Source: Ifrita kowaldi
Taxonomy: Eukaryota; Chordata; Aves; Passeriformes; Cinclosomatidae
Length of the DNA stretch: 64,000 bases
Reading direction: 5' to 3'
Assembly: GCA_013398055.1 (NCBI GenBank)
Contig: VZRS01010764.1
Location: 28,276-92,275, forward strand
Program-made: the position numbers and the translations under genes
In this document: positions 1 through 11,567 of the stretch, one piece after another
How the letters are laid out: each line of letters starts with the position of its first letter
Numbering within the stretch: position 1 is the stretch's first letter
Notes under the pieces: generated by a model
The model's database searches: none
Seen by the model: only the letters and a program-made list of their open reading frames with translations
Told to the model about the DNA's origin: nothing

Positions 1-2003
1 GACTGTAAGTCTGATTTCTCTTAAAGCAAGGTGACTAAGGAATTCTCCAAGGTAGGCTGGAGAAGAAGGCAGCAGCACCTCTTTTTTTCTCTGTTTTTCA
101 TTGCAGTGTGTGTAAATGTCCATCAGAGAATGAAAGCTTTAGCATGCTTGCTCCTTTGTTTTCTTTAAAATTCAATGAGATTTAGGTATGGTTTCCTTTA
201 GAAATCAGTGATAATTGGGTACTTAATTCTTTTGGGCATCTCTAAAAATCCCACTCTCAGGTTGAGGGGCCTGTAGGTGCATATTTCATCAATGTGTCTT
301 GAACCTGTCAGGCTGTTTATGGGATAAGTAAATAGAAATGACTATGTATTATGCTACATGTATTTTTAAATGTTGCAAATAATTTCTTGGTAGCTCAGCA
401 ATGAATGTGACTTCTATGTACTCTGTTACACTGTTTTTAAGATTATGGGTAATAATTTTTTCCAGTGTTGCTATGTAACCTTAGAAGTTAATTACTTGAG
501 ATAGCTGGATTATTTTTGCTTATCTTTATTCAGGTGGGATTACATACAATTTGAATGTAGCACCATGGTAGGAGTCCACTTCAGATACAGTCAATTATAT
601 AAGTCTATCAGCTGCTATTTTATTATGGGAACAACAGAGACAGAAGGCTTGTGTTCTGTGATGAATGTAGATTAGAAAGAGGTCACCCTGACATACATAA
701 TTAGTTTCAGAATTTTAAATTAATAGGTAGTGTGCCCCCGAGGCATCCATACATTCAGGCTGAGGCTGCAGGATATCTGGTCCAGCTCCTGCCTGCCTTT
801 GTCAGCAGTGACATGGCTTAATGCACTGCTTGTATAATAGCATAAGATATTATGGCAGGGCTAAATCACTGTAAAAACATTTGCATAATACTTTGGTCAT
901 ACTACATATATTCCCCTTTGGAAACATTTGCACTGTTAAATTATTACGCAGATTTCTAGGAGATGGTTGGCTCAGCCTGGTATGTCTTCAGGTGCTTTAT
1001 GAGAGCTAAGCAGATGCTTAAGCAGGTTTCTGCAAACAGTTCATTGAGAGGATCTAGAGGTGTATGAAATTGTGGGCCTGGCCTGTTATGTGAACAGCTC
1101 TGACTTCAGGTGACTGAACTGAAGGTGAATGAAAGGCAGTACCTGCCAAGAAATGAATTACAGCATAGAATTCAGGCTTCTACCGCAAATGAACAAACCG
1201 AACCTGAGAATTCAATTTCTGAGGAACTGGACTGGTAACTCCATCTCTCACAATGGATAAATCTTTTAGGGTTTCTGTCTGCCACTGGCAAGTGCTGGTT
1301 ATAGGCAGGATCCCATGTACTTTTCCTTTCTGGTTTATAGGCTTAGGTATGATACTTAAATTTCTTGAGCTTTTTGGGGCGCTTTGAGTTTCAGTTTGGG
1401 TTACAAATTAATCTTAGATGTTCCAGCAGATAAATATTCTGAGTAGGACATGATATCTGCTAGCATGTGGCAGTTTTAAATTAATTTAACACAGATTATT
1501 TTTCAATTTATTCAGGACTCAAACTGGGAAAAAAAATGTAAGTAATTCTGTATTTCTCAAATATGGTTTCAATGTGGGCATGCACTTCAAGGGATTGAAA
1601 CTACTGAATTGTAGTGATACTAGAGAAAGGAAACTAGGAAAGGATTTTCAGTTATACAGGTTTTCTGTATTTTTGTTGATGTTTGTAATCAAATGCTTCA
1701 TAATTGTCATACATAAAAGGTTTGGCTTTCACATTCATTGAATGATGAGCAGTTAAGTTAAAATATGGATGTTGTTGAGAGTTAATCAAGTCATTAATTA
1801 ATTAAGAGAGTTTGTAGTTCATGTTTCTTAATGTTTAAGTGCTAAGTAGTATTTCTAAGTTCCAAGCAATGTTCCAGAGTTTAAATTACATTGAAAAATC
1901 CCATGATATCTTTTAAAATCATCTCCCAGTTTAGCTATGTTCCAGAGAGAAAGACCCCTCACCCCATGGCTAAAAGTGCTCTTTTCAGAAAAGACTGGTA
2001 ACC
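1..2003. other. Noncoding DNA, no gene seen
   Basis: AT-rich sequence with no long open frame, no recognisable transposon and no structured repeat. The only open frame of note (minus strand, ending near 1855) is 72 codons, runs into the adjacent LTR and looks fortuitous. Nothing here is assigned a function. Confidence 0.7.
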
Positions 2004-2579
2004 TGTCATCAAGCTCCATGGTAACCATGAATTTTAATGAGAAAGTTCCCTCCAAAAACTGAGACGACATCACTCAGAAACTGCACCCCCAGTAACCAGC
2101 GAGCCACTGGCCAAAAGGCCTCACATCCATCTCCTGAAGCAGGACCAGCGAGCTGAACTTTACAGGAACTGCACCCATCATCTCCTGCTTTGGAGGAGGG
2201 ACAGTGGGCGGTGATGGGAGGAGCCGGGAGGGGAACAAACCAGCGGAGATAAGGGGGAGGGTCGCTCTTGCTCTCGGGCTCAGGCGCTCAGGCTGATGCT
2301 CAGCTTTTTGCCTGCTTTAGGTTAGCCGAGGCAGAGCCCGGTGCTGGGGATCAGAGGCCTCCCTGTTAAACTGTTTCTGCTTGGGGCTAGCCCAAGCAAT
2401 ACCCAGCACTGTAAGTCTTTGTTTTTGGGTTTATAGCCTTTTTGGCTACAAGTGTCTCCAATCACTGTGGATCTGGCTGAGGTTGGTTTTTTTTTTTTTT
2501 TTAAATTAAGGAATCTGGCCGTTTTTGTTTAATAAATCAGTTTTTAAACTCTAAAAAGAGAGTGGCCTCATTCCTGACA
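2004..2579 (+). mobile_element. Probable solo LTR of an endogenous retrovirus (ERVL-like)
   Basis: A 576-bp element starts TGTCA and ends TGACA, the inverted-repeat ends expected of an LTR. It is flanked by TAACC on the left (1999-2003) and TAATC on the right (2580-2584), a 5-bp target duplication with one mismatch, which suits an old insertion. The left half is GC-richer than its surroundings (about 2090-2360) with GGGCGG-like and GGGAGGGG motifs, as in a U3 promoter. A poly(A) signal AATAAA sits at 2531-2536, about 45 bp before the right end, and is followed by the segment AACTCTAAAAAGAGAGTGG, which resembles bird ERVL-type U5 ends as I remember them. A 16-base T run (2487-2502) lies inside. 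No gag, pol or primer binding site follows, so this is a solo LTR left by recombination between two LTRs. The ERVL assignment is inferred from the 5-bp duplication and general layout. A non-retroviral GC-rich promoter is the main alternative. Confidence 0.62.
2531..2536 (+). promoter_or_regulatory. Poly(A) signal AATAAA inside the solo LTR
   Basis: A canonical AATAAA near the right end of the element, in the expected position for the R/U5 boundary of a plus-oriented LTR. It sets the orientation of the LTR. Confidence 0.55.
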
Positions 2580-5500
2580 TAATCCTAATGAATAATGTCT
2601 CAAAATGATACCTTTCTACTCCGTAGCAAGCTTTAGTTGAGATGCAAAATATAAGTAGCTTATTAATTGTACATTCTGAGATATTTTTAAGAAGTGTTTA
2701 GGTCTTCTATGAGTGATATCATTCTAAAATATAAAAAGCCCAGAAATCTGCAGGTGATGACAATTGCATTATGTTAATTTGTCGTCTTTTTATGAAATTA
2801 TTTGTCAGCCAGTGGCTCTTACGAAGCAGTTGGTAGTTAGGGTCAGCTAAATGGAATGTGACAGACACATCCACAACTACTCAACTTTTTTATTTTTTGA
2901 TTTTTTTTAGACATAATGCTGTTGAAATAAAGTCACAAAGCAATGGTTTCCTGCTGACACTGAAATGCTGTAGTAAAACCAATTATTTATTTTATAATTA
3001 TCTCTTTTATGGGAGTTAAATACTGGAGGAATCCCAAAATGTTTATTTTGAAAGTAGAAGACATTGATCCTGTGACCGCCCTCTATTATGATGTATTTAC
3101 TTCCATTATTATGGCAGTGATTGATGGATTGCAAATTGAATCATTTTGTCTTACGGGAACTGATGTAGTTGAGTGATTTTCACACAGTGGTTTTGTTGAA
3201 TTCCTGCTTGTCCTTCCCTGTGGTCAGTTCAGATTCCCTTTCTTGTTTACAGAATGTGTGAAAAAGTACTTGATTTCCTGTCTATCTATGACTGTTTCTC
3301 CAAATGTTTCCCAGAGCTGCTTTTACATTCTCCATCCTTACTCTGTGCTGTCCCATAGTTGGCAGTGAGTGGAGTGCAAATGTTCCTCTTTAGCTCCTCT
3401 TTTGTTAAAACCCTTTCTTTGAAATTCTACTTTTAAGTATTTCTGCCTATTGGCAGTGCTATTGTAAAGGGTTCCCACAGAAAATTAAATTTCATCCTTA
3501 GTGGATATTCAATCCCATGGATGAGAGCATGTGAAAGGACCACGGAAAAGAATGGACAAACAAGGACAGATATTTATTTATTCTCCATATTAGGAAAACA
3601 CAGGGAATCTGTAATCAACACAGGAAGAAGCACCTGGCAAACATTTCTATAAAAGTGACTGGACCTGCAGAAACATTTATATTGTTTTCAATTTATGCAG
3701 CTTGAAAAGATAAATAATAGCAGAACTCTGAAGACACTGGCATGAATTCAGATAAATAATTCTGTAATCTTCTCCTGAAGATAATTTTTGGAAAGTTCTG
3801 TTATATGCTCTGTAAGCAGCACTTTTTTTCTTCCCCACTATGCAGTAAGAATATGTAGAGACAACTAAGGCACTTCTTCCAAGTGTGTTAGAATGAGGAG
3901 CTGAAATATAAAAATTATTTCACACTTTGACAAATTGAAACTGCCATAATTTTTCTTTTATGTACTTTTTAAAAAAAAAGTGTGACAGGAAAACTTTTTA
4001 TGAAATTATAAAAAAACCTGTGAAATGTAATGGTCTTTATTAATAAATCACTGATATTATAGTAGTAGGAGAAAAGTCTGCATTTCTCAGCATCACTGTT
4101 GTAGGTACGTATTTTTAATTTCAGTCACAATTTCCTACTGTTCTGAACATGCCATATAATCTGCAGGGATCTGGGGAATTAATTAGGTACATTTCATTTC
4201 TCCTCTAACTAATCCCCTCAATTCTCTTAGTTTAGGGAGCTGAACACACCAATGACTGATAAGCCACAAGGGCCTTATTTACTTTACAGAAGGTTCTGCA
4301 AATCCCAGCAATACGTCGACCTGTGCTTAAATTTTCTCCGTTTAGTCCTTGGGATAGTGGCATTTGAATGTGACCCTTCAAATCAAAAGCATTATTGCAC
4401 TTGGAAAAAGAAAACGACAGTAGATTAATGAGAATAAAACCATAACAGTTTAACAATAAACCTTTTCTATAGCCTCAGAAAGGATACAGAACAAAATCTG
4501 TGATAAGCAGAATCAACTGTGTCCACTTCAATTTCAAAGATTCCAATGAAATATCCTCATATTTTCTGAAAGTGTTTGCAGTTGATTAAACTGACTTTGT
4601 TTCAGTCTGGTTTTAAAATGCTCTTCAGTTTCAGATTATCTGTTATTATCAGAGAATTGAAAAAATGATTCATCTGAATGATGTTACTGCTGATGCCAAG
4701 CCTGTGTCACACCAAACACAGCTCCTTTTTCAGCACACCAAAGATTGTGAGCAGCAGGCTCACATTCAGCTCTGCGTGGGGAGCTCATGAGAACAGGGAA
4801 GGAAGAGGGAGGTATTTGTGAATGGACCCTAAAGAGAGGCAGGGGCTCATAGACATTTTGTCAGACTCACCTGGGGCAGTTGCTTCATGGCTGTAAACTG
4901 GAACTATTTAGTTTGGGGGCAGGCAAGCTGGCTGAATAATCCCATTGATTTTGTTGAGTGTTGATTTGCTGTGTTATATTTTAATCATTTCAGGACAGAG
5001 ATTATTGAGGAACTATGTATGTGGAACCTGTAAATCCCTTCTGAGGTTTTCTGGGTTTTTTAATGTCTGTTTTTGTAGTTTTGAAAGGCTACAGAAGAAA
5101 GAAAATAGAATATTTTCTTTTGTTGCCCATTACTGATGATAAGAACAAGCTTTCAGTGCATCCTAGCTTTTTTTGAGTGTTCCACAGTGGTACGGTGGCT
5201 GCAGAATACTACTGTATGAGGCCAGTCCTTGCCAGTATAGTCCCTCATCTCTTACTATCACTGGTCCTGTATCCAGTTCAGGTCAACAGAGTTGTCTGTT
5301 GTGTCATCTTATTTATTTGTTTCTTCTTACATCTGTTGTGTCATTTATTAGGATAGAATCACAGCTTTCTTTACCACTGGAAATAAACATTGACTTAGAT
5401 GCACACATGGTTGAATGAGGAGAATGAGAATAAAATCTCCAAAATACTTTTCTTGGAAGACTCCTTGCAACAGGGAAAACTACATTCGTAGTAATTCTTC

Positions 5501-8399
5501 TAGGCCGTTTCTTCCGAAGATTTTATCGCTATAACTGTGAAATGCTAGGAGATCCTTTAACAGCTCTGAAGCATTAAGATATTCACTTTCATCATTAGAG
5601 TGAAACATGACAATTTTTTAGCAGTGAAGTCTTCACATGAGGTTGTTAGAGGCGACACAACTTAAAAAGAAAGATTTGTAAGCAGTTGTTTCTCTTTTCA
5701 TAATTTCTGACATTACCTATCTGGAATAATTTGCCTGATAAGTGTGCAATACTTGCAGTGTTTATGATGGTTCTGAAGGTTGTATGAAGCTCCTTTGTCA
5801 GAGTTTGACTCTCACTCTTAAGTCAATTGACTGGTTCTCCACAATGGAACCAAAGAGCCTGCATAGCATCTCTTCTCTGTATTGATCTTTCCATAGAGCT
5901 CAAAGGAGCATCTCCATCCTGTGGCTCATTAATGTGGCAAACACTTAGGCGCTTATCTGGAGAGAGTAATGATGTCATCTGATGTGCTGTAAAACCACCC
6001 GTTCGATATTCCACATTTGGAATAATAACTTCTCATTGCCTTCTCTTACCTTGAGTAAGATTGGAGCTAATTATGCTTTGCTAATTTCCTTTGTTCTATT
6101 AGTTAAATAGAATAGTTCAAGTGTACGATCTTCTTTGTTAGTGCTATGCCTATGCTATGCTATTAGGCAACTGTAAAAGTGCTGAGATTTAGAGACATCA
6201 GCTAGCATTCAGTAGGCTAAGATCCAAATAAATCCACTGTTTTATGGTGCTTTCAGTGACATTCTGTAAAGTTCACTTTAATTCAAGTAAGCAGCCAGAC
6301 ATCTTTGAAAAAGTCAACTGCTGTGAAAAACTGGAGTATTTCCAGGTCTGCAGCAAACTACACAACACATAATAGTTGGGACCCTTCTGATCATCATAGA
6401 ACAGTGCTTCTTCTGTAATCCAGGGCTGGCAGCTACCTTTAGAAGTCTCTGCTCATGGCTCCAGTTTAAGTGCTGTAGCTCAAAACCAGGAGCACACACT
6501 TTATGCAAGCAGGCAAATGTATGCAAGACACCAGTGGGAGGCTGGGGTGGTGGCATGTGCACAGACCTGTAAAGGGAAAAACCCTTGCCTTTTCTTAATG
6601 GAAGTTTGTCACCTAGCTACCTAAATCTTCAGTGAAAATTCCAGTCTTAATTTCTCTTCTTCCACCAAGATATTACATTACATAGTAATATATGCAGCTC
6701 TGAATAAGGGGTTTTCCCCCCTGCATTCTAACCAAGAACCATTGTTAGCATGTCAGGTGTCTCACACAAGAACAATGGAAAGAAAAGAAACTGCCAGGAG
6801 TGTTGTGACTGTATTGATTACATGGAGCTTATTTTCCCTTTGTATTCTCTCCTGTCTAAAATAATGCTATTCTTTTTCCTATGGGTTGAGCAAAAGCAGT
6901 TTAGCAGTTGTATGTGGAAACCCAATATGCAAAAATTTCCTCTTTTTAGCTGTAGTAATTTAGTGCTCTGAGGTAAAACACATGCTTCTTGAATGTTATT
7001 CTCATTTAATGCCATAATAAAAAAAAACCACTTTTAGGTAAATAATCTATTAAATTTCACTGGCTTTGGATGAAGTCTTTATTTTTCAGATGAAAGTGTA
7101 GATGCCTGGGAGAATACTTTCACATCATTGATGTTTGTTTACTTAACTGTCAAAACAGATTTTTTGTACGAAGGACTGATATTAATGATGTTATTTATAC
7201 TGCTGCTCAAAATTTTTCAGTCTTAGTATTGGTAAAATGAACATGCCATTTAGAAATGTTTCTCTAGCAGTAAATCTACTTGTGTAGAAGATTCAACCAG
7301 CTCTTCTTCCTCCCTGAACTTCGTAATGAAAAACAATTTACCACCCCCAAACCCTGAGTACCCCCTCACCCGCACCAGTGTCAGCAATTTGCCATTTCAG
7401 GATTTCACACCAAGATCTGATAATTGTTGGCTTGGGTTTAGGCTGAGAAACTGGGCTTTGTAACTCAGAATCAGGTGGCTGAGAACTCTGAACTAAGACT
7501 TGGCTTTCTAAATTACAAGACTTATCCATGTTATTTAAAGTAAAATTTAAATAGGAAATCATCTGAGTTGTTTAAAACTACACTTTGGAGCTTCTCTTCA
7601 GCAGTAATTTTTGATGCTTCATGTCCAATCAGTGAAAGTGTTCTGGAATTTGCAACTTTCTTTTGAATGGGAATTCTGATACTTTGAAAAACTGAAAAAA
7701 ATCACTTATTTTTATATAAACCCCCATGTTTTTTTGGGGTTAAAACCACTCTGTGTTCTCAGTAGCTTCACCCCTGCCAGGAGATACATTCTGTAAATGT
7801 TCATAACTTTCAAATCAAACTAAAACTCAAATTTCAATGTAAATAAATTAATTCAGTGATCAAGGTGTCACTCATGAGATTGTTATAAATAAGAAATTAA
7901 GCCTGCTTAGCCCTGATACAGGAAGGTGAGCTTTGAGGGTAACGAAAAGACACCTTCAGGTTTCCTTATCCAGTTTTGTACTCTTTGTGTAGTACCAGAA
8001 GCAAGTTGTATCTCTGTCAGTAATCCTCTTTGCCCAAATACACGTCTGTAGTGCTTCTGTGATTCTTTAGTGTTCAACCACAACATCTTCATTCAGATTT
8101 TAAATATTTTCATTTTCTCGTTTTGAAGTTTCAATAATGCATGTTTATATACTTTCTGTTTTAAAATCCCAAATATGAACAACACAACCATGAAGCATAA
8201 TTTAAATAATTGTATGGATCATTAAATCCTCTAGACATGTCTGACATTTTCTAGCTGAAACATGAGAGACTTAAAATATCCAGTAAATTTAATTCTTCCA
8301 TCTAGTAGTAGAGGTAGCAATCTCATCATGAAGCATTTCCTAAGGATTAATAAACAAATGAAGTTAATGGTGCTGGGCTATATTTTGGGACATCGGCTC
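2580..8399. other. Noncoding DNA, no gene seen
   Basis: AT-rich, with only short open frames (82 codons or fewer) that lack splice context or recognisable domains. No transposon or tandem array was recognised. A short self-complementary patch near 7720-7740 (AACCCC...GGGGTT) is too small to interpret. Confidence 0.65.
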
Positions 8400-8490
8400 C
8401 CAAAATGGTCATTAATTCCCAGGAAGCCTCCTGCCTGAGTCATCATTGCTTAATTAGACCATTAGGATATTGCATGTTGATTGCAGTATT
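8400..8490. promoter_or_regulatory. Enhancer-like patch rich in homeodomain-type sites (candidate)
   Basis: Within about 90 bp there are CATTAATT, a TGAGTCAT AP-1-like site, TAATTA (8451-8456), ATTAGG and an ATATTGCATG octamer-like site. Dense TAAT cores mixed with POU/octamer-like and AP-1-like words are common in conserved developmental enhancers of vertebrates. Here this is inferred from motif content only. No conservation can be tested from one sequence, and such words also arise by chance in AT-rich DNA. Confidence 0.18.
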
Positions 8491-11400
8491 ACAAAAGGGA
8501 GAAGATGATCAAATGCCTACAAGGATCAGTGGTGTAAGAGTAAGATGATTTCAATATCTCTAATGGTTTTGACCAGAGCAGCTCTGAAATCCTATTACGC
8601 TCCTATGGGAACCTATATTCTGTGAGTGAAGCGTGAAGCACACAGTCTGACCAAAGCAAGGGATACAAAAGTCAATGGTTTTCTGCATGAATAGATCGGA
8701 TTGAAAATGTATCTTTGATTCTGACCCTAACATAATGTAATGATCTTTTAAGATGCTATTATGATTCCATCCAGTGACCTTTTATCATGTTTATGTCCTG
8801 TATAATCAGAAGTGATTGCAGATGTATCTTAAAATTCAAGTTTCACAGGTGAGGCTACAGAATTTCTGTCAAGGGAGTGTCACCTGCATCAAACAATCAG
8901 AAAATTGGGAATTAAAGCCAGATTTTTTTTTTTTTAATGGATAACTAAGCAAGGAAATGCTTCCTTTTCACTGATGCATGGAACTTTTTGTGGGCAAGCC
9001 ATATAAATTTTATTGCCTCTAATTTTCATACAGTGGCACAAAATAGGTAGTAAGTTCAGTGTTTCATTTTAGTGGAACCTGCCTAGACATGTTTTTTTCT
9101 CCCGAAGTCTGTTATTTTTTAGAGAATGGCTGCTCTAACAGTAGTAATGAAACCACTGAAAGACTATAATAAACTCTTGGTTACTTCAGGGCTAAACCAG
9201 TGTTTGTGGAATGGAACTGGAGGGTGAAAGGTGGCCAATGCAGAAGCTGGTATGCTCATCAAGATGTTGCTTGAAGTGAATAAATCTTCAGCTCAGTTGC
9301 AGTCAGGAGGAATCATAAGCAGTGTCGGTAGAGGCTGTTGCTGGCAAGAGGATAATGCATCTATATGTCAACCATTAATCAAATTGCACAAACCCAGGGG
9401 TGTTTGTAAACCAAAATGCCAGAAAAGCAGGCTGGGAAGACTGTGATCACATCTTTGCTTCCAAAGACAAGAACCATTTTGGTTGCATCTTAATTTTTTT
9501 TATTGAAAATCTGTACTTATGGCCTCCATTGTTGAAAAGCTCTCTAGGATCTGTCTCTGAATCAGAAAAGATTGTCTTGTTTTTCTAGTTCAACTTGTAG
9601 CTTATTCCAGCTTCACTATACCTTTTCAGATCTGTAGAATTTTCTCTAGGTAAGCTGCAGTATTTTGAATTTTATCTTAATGTACCAAGAAATGGTGCTT
9701 ACTGCCTTCATAGTAGAATTCTGAGAATAAGTAAAACTCTTTGGGCAGAGCTAATGCCTTGCCAAATTAAGCTAAAGTTTAGCCCCCAAAGATTCTTTCT
9801 TACCAAGAATCTTACTCCCTGCTTTGTTACAAAGATTTTTTTTTTTCCTTAGCCCTGAACATTATACTTTCTTTATTTTCCTCAAAAATATGATATACCA
9901 TTAAGGCAGACATCATGTCATGTTGAAGTTTATCTGGTTTCTTCTTAATCTTAATTTTTTTTTTAAATTTGAAAGTGAGTTCTGCCACCTAATTTGATGT
10001 GTTCAAACATAAATTTGTTTTCAGAAAATTGCCATCTGTGTTTGCATCTCTTCTGGTAAAATATCTTGCCCAGCTCTACTTCATATTATGATTAGTTTAA
10101 CAGTATCTAACCTCTATTCTTTAGTTTGACCATCTGCTAATTTTGGACAGTCTTTCATATGTATCTCACAAAGGTATTGTGAAGCCTGTTTCATCCAGAT
10201 TTTACAGCCAGTCCTTGAGGCAAAATAACCAGAATCTACCGAGTACACAGAACAAATATTAGAAATGTTTTTGCTCTTTAATATTGTAAGATGTTATTTA
10301 CATACAGATCAGTCTAGCACAGGATATCAGAGCGGTCTGTTCTGCGTATCCAGTTTGAAAAAAAGGGATACATGCAGAGTTTTAATGGCAGGTTTTGTGA
10401 ACTTATTTCCACAGTTTAGCAGTGGTTGGTTGGTTGGGTTTTTTGCCATGGAAGGTTTCTCTTTCATTAATTTGATATCTTGTTTTCCTATTTCTTTAAT
10501 TTGGTAACCTATTTAACTGTGGACTACCCTTTAAGGTGGCTCACATTCTTCAGGATCTGGACAGTCTGTCCAAGTGCTTGGCCATCCTCATTATGATTTT
10601 TTTTCCTGAATACTCAGTTGGAATTTTCCTTCCTCGTTGCATCTTTTGCTGTGCACCTGCAGGTGCTTTTCTGTGAGCTAAATGAATATGGCTCCCTCAC
10701 ATAAGCATCTTATTTGTCCTCTCCTTGAACTCAGTTTCTTAGTTGGGTCTGGGGACCCAAAATGGGACAAAGTTCGCCAGGTGTGTCCTTCTGAGTGCTC
10801 AGAAAGGGGAACAGGCGCTTCCTTCAACTCTCATAAGTTCATTATTGAAGAGGATCATATTTTTGGAGGTGCTTTTTACTCTTTTTTTTGGTACTATATT
10901 ATTTCACCTAATGGTTTTAATAATAGATTCTAATAAATATAAAACAAACATACAGACACAAGCAATTACATGTGAGCAATATACTGACTCTCTGGGAAAA
11001 ATACAATGTAATTACGCAAATGCAGTGAAGGATAGCAGGGTTTTTTTTCTCCTTATCAATAAAGAAATTTCATTGTCTGTCATCTAGAACTGGCCTTCCT
11101 CAGACTGAAAAATAGAGGAGGATAATGAGAGAAATAAGAAACTTCTTAAATTTCTTTCAAGTCATATATTTCTCATTTTGATGGAAAACATTTTTTCTCA
11201 AATCAATGGTTTTTTATTGATTTCCCTGTAAATAGTGTACTTGAATTACCCTTTCTGCAATAACATATTGGAAAAATCTTACAATTTATTCAATATCTCA
11301 GTAGATCTGCAAACTCCATGTTCTGCTTAGACTAACAGCATCAAGTGTAGCCCATCCACACTATATTTCAGGCATTGATTTTTTTTGAAACTAAAACAAT

Positions 11401-11543
11401 ATTCTGAATTTGAATTGCATTTAGGAGGCAGCTCATATCTTCACAGTGATGCCTGCAATTTCTGTACTTAAGTTAATTCTCTGACTTTATGGGTTTTTTT
11501 TGTCAAACTGTTGCATTTAGAATTAATTGATGTCAAATTGAAT
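8491..11543. other. Noncoding DNA, no gene seen
   Basis: AT-rich with T runs (for example 13 T at 8923-8935). Two overlapping open frames of 83 and 114 codons at 10682-11087 sit in different frames, have no recognisable domain and look fortuitous. Confidence 0.65.
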
Positions 11544-11567
11544 TGGTGTCAAATTGATTTGACACCA
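11544..11567. repeat. Perfect 11-bp inverted repeat with 2-nt spacer
   Basis: The arms TGGTGTCAAAT and ATTTGACACCA are exact reverse complements separated by TG. The left arm is also part of a short direct repeat: TTGATGTCAAATTGA just upstream is repeated as TTGGTGTCAAATTGA. It could be a binding site for a dimeric protein or the product of a small local duplication. No function is assigned. Confidence 0.8.
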
